Origin: Halomonas sp. H10-9-1
GTDB lineage: Bacteria; Pseudomonadota; Gammaproteobacteria; Pseudomonadales; Halomonadaceae
Assembly: GCF_040147005.1 (NCBI RefSeq)
Contig: NZ_JAMSHO010000001.1
Coordinates: 2,542,001 to 2,606,000, forward strand
Direction of reading: 5' to 3'
Length of the DNA: 64,000 bases
The stretch's first letter is position 1, and every line of letters begins with the position of its first letter. Below, piece by piece: positions 59,879-64,000 of this stretch. A program made the position numbers and the translations under genes. Under the pieces are notes generated by a model, which was not told the origin of the DNA, searched no databases, and saw only the letters and a list, made by a program, of their open reading frames with translations.

Positions 59879-60214
59879 ATGTGCCACGTCTACGCATCTA
59901 CCGAGCCGGAACGCTACGAGTGCACCACCCGCTCGGTGCGCCTTCAGGGAAGCGTGACCAGCGTCCGACTTGAAAACGAGTTCTGGGAGATCCTCGACCA
60001 GCTGGCCCACGACCAGCAACTGTCTACCGGACGGTTCATCAGCGAGCTCTATGGCGAGGTCATGGCAACCAAGGGAGCGGTACCCAATCTCGCTTCCATG
60101 CTGCGGGTGGCCTGCGCGGTGCATCTGCACATTCGTGCCGAACCAGTGGCCCACTGCGCCCGAGCCTTGCCGCTCTCCGACCGGCGACCTGCGACCGGGG
60201 TGTCATTCACTTGA
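59879..60214 (+). CDS. Ribbon-helix-helix domain protein (RHH_4)
   Basis: The 111-residue protein MCHVYASTEPERYECTTRSVRLQGSVTSVRLENEFWEILDQLAHDQQLSTGRFISELYGEVMATKGAVPNLASMLRVACAVHL has the RHH_4 pattern 'TRS(V/I)RL.G..TS.RLE..FW..L...A....+++..I..L' used for DNA binding in small regulators of the arylsulfate/RHH_4 type. The start is the ATG at 59879. The upstream 80 codons in frame include intergenic AT-rich DNA and are not taken. It is divergent from the GMC pair, which it might regulate. Confidence 0.8.
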   Translation: MCHVYASTEPERYECTTRSVRLQGSVTSVRLENEFWEILDQLAHDQQLSTGRFISELYGEVMATKGAVPNLASMLRVACAVHLHIRAEPVAHCARALPLSDRRPATGVSFT

Positions 60215-60398
60215 GCTCGACCCGGCAGCGGTTATCGTTGTTGAGCTTGGGTATCCCGCCACGCTCGATGCACGCCTAACGCCTGACAACCTACTGGGTA
60301 GGAGGTCGCCTCGCGGTCGGCGAAACGACCTGGCGGACTGGCGGCATCAAGCATGTCTAGCCCAGCGCCGGGGCTTCGCCTCGCTCCGCTTCAAGCCA

Positions 60399-61157
60399 TC
60401 ACACGCTGACGCCGAATAGCGCCTGAGCCAGGTGCCCGGTCAGGAAGGCCAGCCCCGCCGCGGCCCCACCCATCAGCAAGGTGCGCACCCCGGAGGCCAG
60501 CACCGGCTGGTGGTAGACCAGGCTCTTGCCCATGCCGATCAGGAAGAACATCAGTCCGGCGAGCGCAAGGCTGGTCAGGAACTGGGCATCGGTGGTCAGG
60601 CCCGGCACCGTATAGGGCAGCAGCGGCACCGCGCCCACCACCAGGAAGGCAACGAAGGTCGTAAGCCCGGAGCGCAGGGGGCTCAATCCCTCGGTCTGCA
60701 GGCCGTGCTCCTCGCGCAGCATGGTCTCCACCCACAGCTCGCGGTCGCTGCAGATGGTCTCCACCACCCGCTCCAGGGTCTCCCCCGCGAAGCCCTTGGC
60801 GATAAATATCTGGCGGACCTCCTCGCGCTCGCCGTCGGGGATCACGTCGATATGCAAGTGCTCGTCGCGGCGCACCCCGTCGATATGCTCGCGCTGGGCG
60901 TTGATCGCCTCATAGTTGCTGATCGCCATGCTGAAGCCGTCGGCCAGCAGGTTGGCGAAACCCAGCACCAGCGCCACCGTGGCCGAGAAGCCGGCACCGA
61001 AGGCTCCGGAGACCACCGCGAAGGTAGTCACGCAGCCATCGATGCCACCAAGGATGGCGTCGGGGAGACTCTGCCCGGTATTGCCACCCTGCAGTCGTCG
61101 GCGAATCGCCTCCGGGTGATGCTCCGCCTCCAGGTCGCCACGCTTGTGCCCTTGCAT
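60399..61157 (-). CDS. VIT1/CCC1-family transporter
   Basis: The 252-residue membrane protein starts MQGHKRGDLEAEHHPEAIRRRLQGGNTGQSLPDAILGGIDGCVTTFAVVSGAFGAGFSATVALVLGFANLLADGFSMAISNYEAINAQ. It has five membrane helices and the family signature 'DG.VTTFA(V/I)V.GA'. The cytoplasmic loop has several E and D/H residues ('HLHIDVIPDGEREEVRQIFIAKGF') that bind metal in VIT1. It probably exports or stores Fe2+/Mn2+. It stands alone. Confidence 0.85.
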   Translation of the reverse strand: MQGHKRGDLEAEHHPEAIRRRLQGGNTGQSLPDAILGGIDGCVTTFAVVSGAFGAGFSATVALVLGFANLLADGFSMAISNYEAINAQREHIDGVRRDEHLHIDVIPDGEREEVRQIFIAKGFAGETLERVVETICSDRELWVETMLREEHGLQTEGLSPLRSGLTTFVAFLVVGAVPLLPYTVPGLTTDAQFLTSLALAGLMFFLIGMGKSLVYHQPVLASGVRTLLMGGAAAGLAFLTGHLAQALFGVSV

Positions 61158-61354
61158 GCTGATTCCCTCCCTCTGATTGATGACATCGCCATCCAGCTGA
61201 CAGGACCGCTAACGCCGCGCGGCCCTGCAGAGCAGGGTCTGCTCCATGGTAAGCTGAGGCGATACCGTTCCGGTAGCCAGCCTGATCACGCCTCGATAGC
61301 CACCACGACGCCGGGCGCCGGTCATGACGCCCGGCATGCAAGGAGAAGCAACGA

Positions 61355-62599
61355 ATGAGCGATACCCCCTGGACTTCCGCCATGCCCCAGGAGCAGTTCG
61401 AGCTGATGCGCGAGATCCTCGCCGCACCGAGCCCTGTGGGACTCGAAGGGGCCATGACCTATGGCGTGCTCAAGCCCTATTTCGAGCGCTTTGCCCTCGC
61501 GGGCTGGCAACTGCACCAGTTCAAGGGCCACGCCGGCGTGGTGCTGGACACCCACCCGGGCCGCGATGACCTCTTCAAGGTGATGGTCATCGGCCACGCC
61601 GACAAGATCCGCATGCAGGTTCGCTCCATCGGCGAGGATGGCAAGATCTGGATCAACAGCGACTCCTTCCTGCCCAACGTCCTGATCGGCCACGAGGTCA
61701 CCCTGTTCAGCGAGGACCCGGAGGTACCAGGCAGCTACCGCCGCATCCAGGGTGGTACCGTGGAGGCGCTGGGCGCTATCCACTTTTCCGATCCCGCCCA
61801 GCGCGATGGAAGCAAGGGCATCAAGAAGGAGCAGCTCTATCTCGACCTGCAGATCCACGGCGACAACAAAAAGCAGCAGGTGATGAACCTGGGCGTGCGT
61901 CCCGGCGACGCCATCCTGCTGGAGCGCCCCATCCGCCACGGCTTCAGCCCGGACACCTTCTACGGCGCCTACCTCGACAACGGCCTGGGCTGCTTCGTCA
62001 CCGCCGAGGTGGCACGCCTGATCGCCGAGGCGGGCGGCACCGAGAAGGTCAGGGTGATGTTCGCCATCGCCAGCTATGAGGAGATCGGTCGCTTCGGCAG
62101 CCGAGTGCTGGCCGGCGAACTCGAGCCCGATGCCATCATCGCCGTGGACGTCAACCACGACTATGTCGCCGCACCCGGCATCGGTGACCGCCGCATGCAG
62201 CCGCTGGAGATGGGCAAGGGGTTCACCATGTCGGTAGGCTCCATCGCCAGCGAGCAGCTCAACCGCATCATCGAGGGCACCGCCCGCAAGCACGCCATTC
62301 CCATGCAGCGCGACGTCGTCGGCGTCGACACCGGTACCGACGGCATGGCCGGCGTGCTCGCCGCGGTGGACTGCGTGGCCACCTCCATCGGTTTCCCGAT
62401 TCGCAACATGCATACCATCTCGGAGACCGGCAACACCCGGGATGTGGTGGCGGCGATCCACGCCATCACGCGCAGCCTCCAGGCGCTCGACGCCCTGCCC
62501 AATCCGCAGCGCGAGTTCCTCGACCACCATCCGCGCCTCGATCAGGCCGGTCCACTGACCCATCGTGGCGGCGAGAAACCGGCCGATCCGCAAGACTGA
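61355..62599 (+). CDS. M42-family aminopeptidase, osmoprotectant NAGGN system type
   Basis: The 414-residue protein is an M42 metallopeptidase: 'VMVIGHADKIRMQV' (first metal H and D), 'GAYLDNGLGCF' (bridging D), 'FAIASYEEIGRFGSRVL' (EE catalytic and metal), 'DVNHDYVAAPGI' and a final metal H in 'NMHTISETGNTRDVV'. This longer form belongs to the group linked to N-acetylglutaminylglutamine amide (NAGGN) osmoprotectant genes, though those genes are not in the window, so the link is by sequence type. AAGGAG precedes the start. Confidence 0.85.
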   Translation: MSDTPWTSAMPQEQFELMREILAAPSPVGLEGAMTYGVLKPYFERFALAGWQLHQFKGHAGVVLDTHPGRDDLFKVMVIGHADKIRMQVRSIGEDGKIWINSDSFLPNVLIGHEVTLFSEDPEVPGSYRRIQGGTVEALGAIHFSDPAQRDGSKGIKKEQLYLDLQIHGDNKKQQVMNLGVRPGDAILLERPIRHGFSPDTFYGAYLDNGLGCFVTAEVARLIAEAGGTEKVRVMFAIASYEEIGRFGSRVLAGELEPDAIIAVDVNHDYVAAPGIGDRRMQPLEMGKGFTMSVGSIASEQLNRIIEGTARKHAIPMQRDVVGVDTGTDGMAGVLAAVDCVATSIGFPIRNMHTISETGNTRDVVAAIHAITRSLQALDALPNPQREFLDHHPRLDQAGPLTHRGGEKPADPQD

Positions 62600-62633
62600 A
62601 GGCTCCCCGCCGGCTGCCATGACACCGCCCACG

Positions 62634-62660
62634 GGCCCCACACGCCAGGCGTGCGGGGCC
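62634..62660. terminator. Hairpin after the M42 peptidase gene
   Basis: GGCCCC/GGGGCC plus an inner CACGC/GCGTG around a 3-base loop, one mismatch. It lies 34 bases after the stop and lacks a T run. Confidence 0.45.
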
Positions 62661-62802
62661 TCTCACTTGGGGCATCCATCATGCCGGCGAGGAATGATGC
62701 AGCGCCGTCATGGGGGGTAACACAACGGAATCGGGATTCGCTCTCCATTCGCCTTCGCCGGGGCTATGATGGCATCCACAGTTACCTATCAGTGAGAGCG
62801 TC

Positions 62803-63051
62803 ATGCAAGCCTTCCTCGTCGATGTCTTTGCCATCCATCCCCGCGGTCAGGAGCAGCACCTCGGCGGCGGCATCTTCCACGCGGCCAACGCCGACGAGGC
62901 CGAGACCCTGGCGACCCGGGAATTCTGGCAGGAGCGCCTGGACGACCAGGGCTACGACATCGGTTTTCAGACCGACCAGCCCGATACCGGCTGGAAGGTG
63001 ATGAGCCTGGAAAGCCTGCGGGCCTTCATGCCGCACCCCGCCTTCGCCTGA
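62803..63051 (+). CDS. Small conserved protein of unknown function (82 aa)
   Basis: MQAFLVDVFAIHPRGQEQHLGGGIFHAANADEAETLATREFWQERLDDQGYDIGFQTDQPDTGWKVMSLESLRAFMPHPAFA is a small soluble acidic protein with several conserved-looking aromatic residues. No family is recognised. A promoter-like AT-richer zone lies at 62760-62790 and a strong terminator follows 19 bases after the stop. Confidence 0.6.
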   Translation: MQAFLVDVFAIHPRGQEQHLGGGIFHAANADEAETLATREFWQERLDDQGYDIGFQTDQPDTGWKVMSLESLRAFMPHPAFA

Positions 63052-63069
63052 TCTGCACCAGACCCGCAC

Positions 63070-63099
63070 GACAGCGCCGCCCTGTGGGGCGGCGCTGTC
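63070..63099. terminator. Bidirectional terminator between convergent genes
   Basis: A perfect 13-bp stem GACAGCGCCGCCC with a TGTG loop and a following GTTT on the plus strand, between the 82-aa gene and the PRPP-synthetase-like gene. Confidence 0.7.
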
Positions 63100-63113
63100 G
63101 TTTCAGCGATTCA

Positions 63114-64000
63114 TTACCCCTTGCCGGCCGGGGATTGCCACTGCCCGGCCAGGACCTCGACAAGCGCGGCGGCAAGTGGCGACGCCATGCCAATGGCGTT
63201 GCTCTCGTGAGCGATGCAATCGGTACTCCACACCTCGCCGACCCCGGCCGCGCGAATCACCGCCAGGGCATCGCCGGCAAACAGCGCGTGGGTGAGCGCC
63301 AGGTCCACCGAGGCCGCCCCTGCGGCCAACAGCGCCTCGGCGGCACGCGCCACGGTGCGGCCAGAGCTCGCCACGTCGTCCATCAGTACCACCGCCCGCC
63401 CGGCCACCGCCACGCCTTCGGGCAGGCGAATGCTGACATCGCGGTCGCCGCGGCGCTCCTTACGACACACCCCGACGTCGCCACCGGTGACCGCCGCGGC
63501 CTGGGCCACCCACTGGCGAGCCTCCTCATCCGGACCCAGCAGCAACGCACCGGGGCGCTTCTCGGCCACCAGCTCGGCCAGGCGCGGCGCACCGGAGAGC
63601 GCGATGGCGTGTTCGAGGGGGATCGCCTGGTCGAGACGCTCGATGCGGTGCAGGTGGGGATCCACCGTGATCACGGCGTCGAACAGCTCGGCCAGGAAGC
63701 CGCCGACGATACCCTGGCTGACGATCTCGCCGGGCTGGAAGGCGATATCCTGGCGCATGTAGGCGAGGTAGGGCGCCACCAGCACCAGGCGCCTCACGCC
63801 CTGACGGCGAACGTGGCGCGCCAGCAGCAGCAGTTCCACCAGCTTGTCGTTGGGCCGGTCCAGGCTGCGATAGACCACCAGGGTCTCGGGCATGCTATTC
63901 CCCTCGCCGACGGCCAGGGTCAGCTTGAGCTCGGCATCGGGGAAACGGTGGCGCTCGACGACCAGCGCCGATAGCCCGGCGGCGGCGGCCAGGCGTCCGG
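63114..64000 (-). CDS. Ribose-phosphate pyrophosphokinase-like protein (5' end outside window)
   Basis: At least 295 residues are visible; the frame is open past the first ATG (63893) to the right edge, with coding-like sequence ('LSALVVERHRFPDAELKLTLAVGEGNSMPETLVVYRSLDRPNDKLVELLLLARHVRRQGVRRLVLVAPYLAYMRQD'). This and 'VVLMDDVASSGRTVARAAEAL' (PRPP-binding loop) mark a PRPP synthetase relative. It is shorter and more diverged than the housekeeping Prs, so it may be the auxiliary type seen in archaea-like phosphoribosyl pathways. The call is by motif only. Confidence 0.8.
   Translation of the reverse strand, partial: GRLAAAAGLSALVVERHRFPDAELKLTLAVGEGNSMPETLVVYRSLDRPNDKLVELLLLARHVRRQGVRRLVLVAPYLAYMRQDIAFQPGEIVSQGIVGGFLAELFDAVITVDPHLHRIERLDQAIPLEHAIALSGAPRLAELVAEKRPGALLLGPDEEARQWVAQAAAVTGGDVGVCRKERRGDRDVSIRLPEGVAVAGRAVVLMDDVASSGRTVARAAEALLAAGAASVDLALTHALFAGDALAVIRAAGVGEVWSTDCIAHESNAIGMASPLAAALVEVLAGQWQSPAGKG

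Overview
The window joins a large integrative and conjugative element (ICE) to a host chromosome. Bases 1 to about 36446 are ICE. This is supported by PilL (TIGR03748 type), an AlpA/ParA/ParB operon, ICE replication and maintenance proteins (DUF3577/STY4534, STY4528, DUF2857, PFL_4669 family, DUF3158, DUF3275, DUF3085), SSB and topoisomerase III, in the order typical of the PFGI-1/PAGI-2/ICEclc family. The element ends at 36429-36446, an 18-base sequence that reads as the 3' end of a tRNA-Gly gene, the usual target of this family. From about 36447 the genes look like a high-GC halophilic gammaproteobacterium, most likely Halomonas or a close relative: putP/putA with an AraC regulator, ompW, YqcC and DUF3549, rimB/rimK, a SUF iron-sulfur operon, a GMC oxidoreductase pair, and an M42 peptidase of the NAGGN osmoprotectant type.

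ICE layout from left to right (most genes on the minus strand): a partial membrane protein; an IS110/IS1111-type insertion sequence placed exactly at the end of pilL; pilL; a plus-strand defence cargo (abiEi/abiEii, a broken second abiEii piece, and a 2192-residue STAND NTPase with a predicted N-terminal nuclease); then a long minus-strand run from an SF2 helicase (13.8 kb) back through DNA-metabolism and unknown ICE genes to topB and ssb; then a compact replication, partition and regulation operon (alpA, parA, small overlapping gene, parB, DUF2857, STY4528, LOTUS protein, PFL_4669, DUF3158, ssb) with a BisR-like gene upstream of alpA; and finally two LysR regulators around a decayed exbD.

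Three kinds of repeated non-coding structure were found in the ICE. (1) A three-hairpin element of about 70 bases occurs three times upstream of ICE genes, with compensatory base changes and UNCG-type loops on the minus strand. (2) A palindrome with core CTATCCCC-T-GGGGATAG occurs three times in spacers of the replication and maintenance operon. (3) A GC-rich hairpin sits 20-40 bases before the start codon of essentially every gene between 13.8 and 20.7 kb. Inside the STY4528 gene there is a cluster of short repeats, an AT-rich patch and a perfect DnaA box, a candidate replication origin.

The chromosomal part is a series of ordinary operons: proline uptake and oxidation (36.9-43.3 kb), outer-membrane and small proteins (43.4-49.0 kb), SUF Fe-S assembly under an Rrf2 regulator (49.1-55.3 kb, minus strand), and assorted metabolic genes up to a PRPP-synthetase-like gene that runs off the right edge. 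All functional calls rest on reading the translated sequence; no database search was run.
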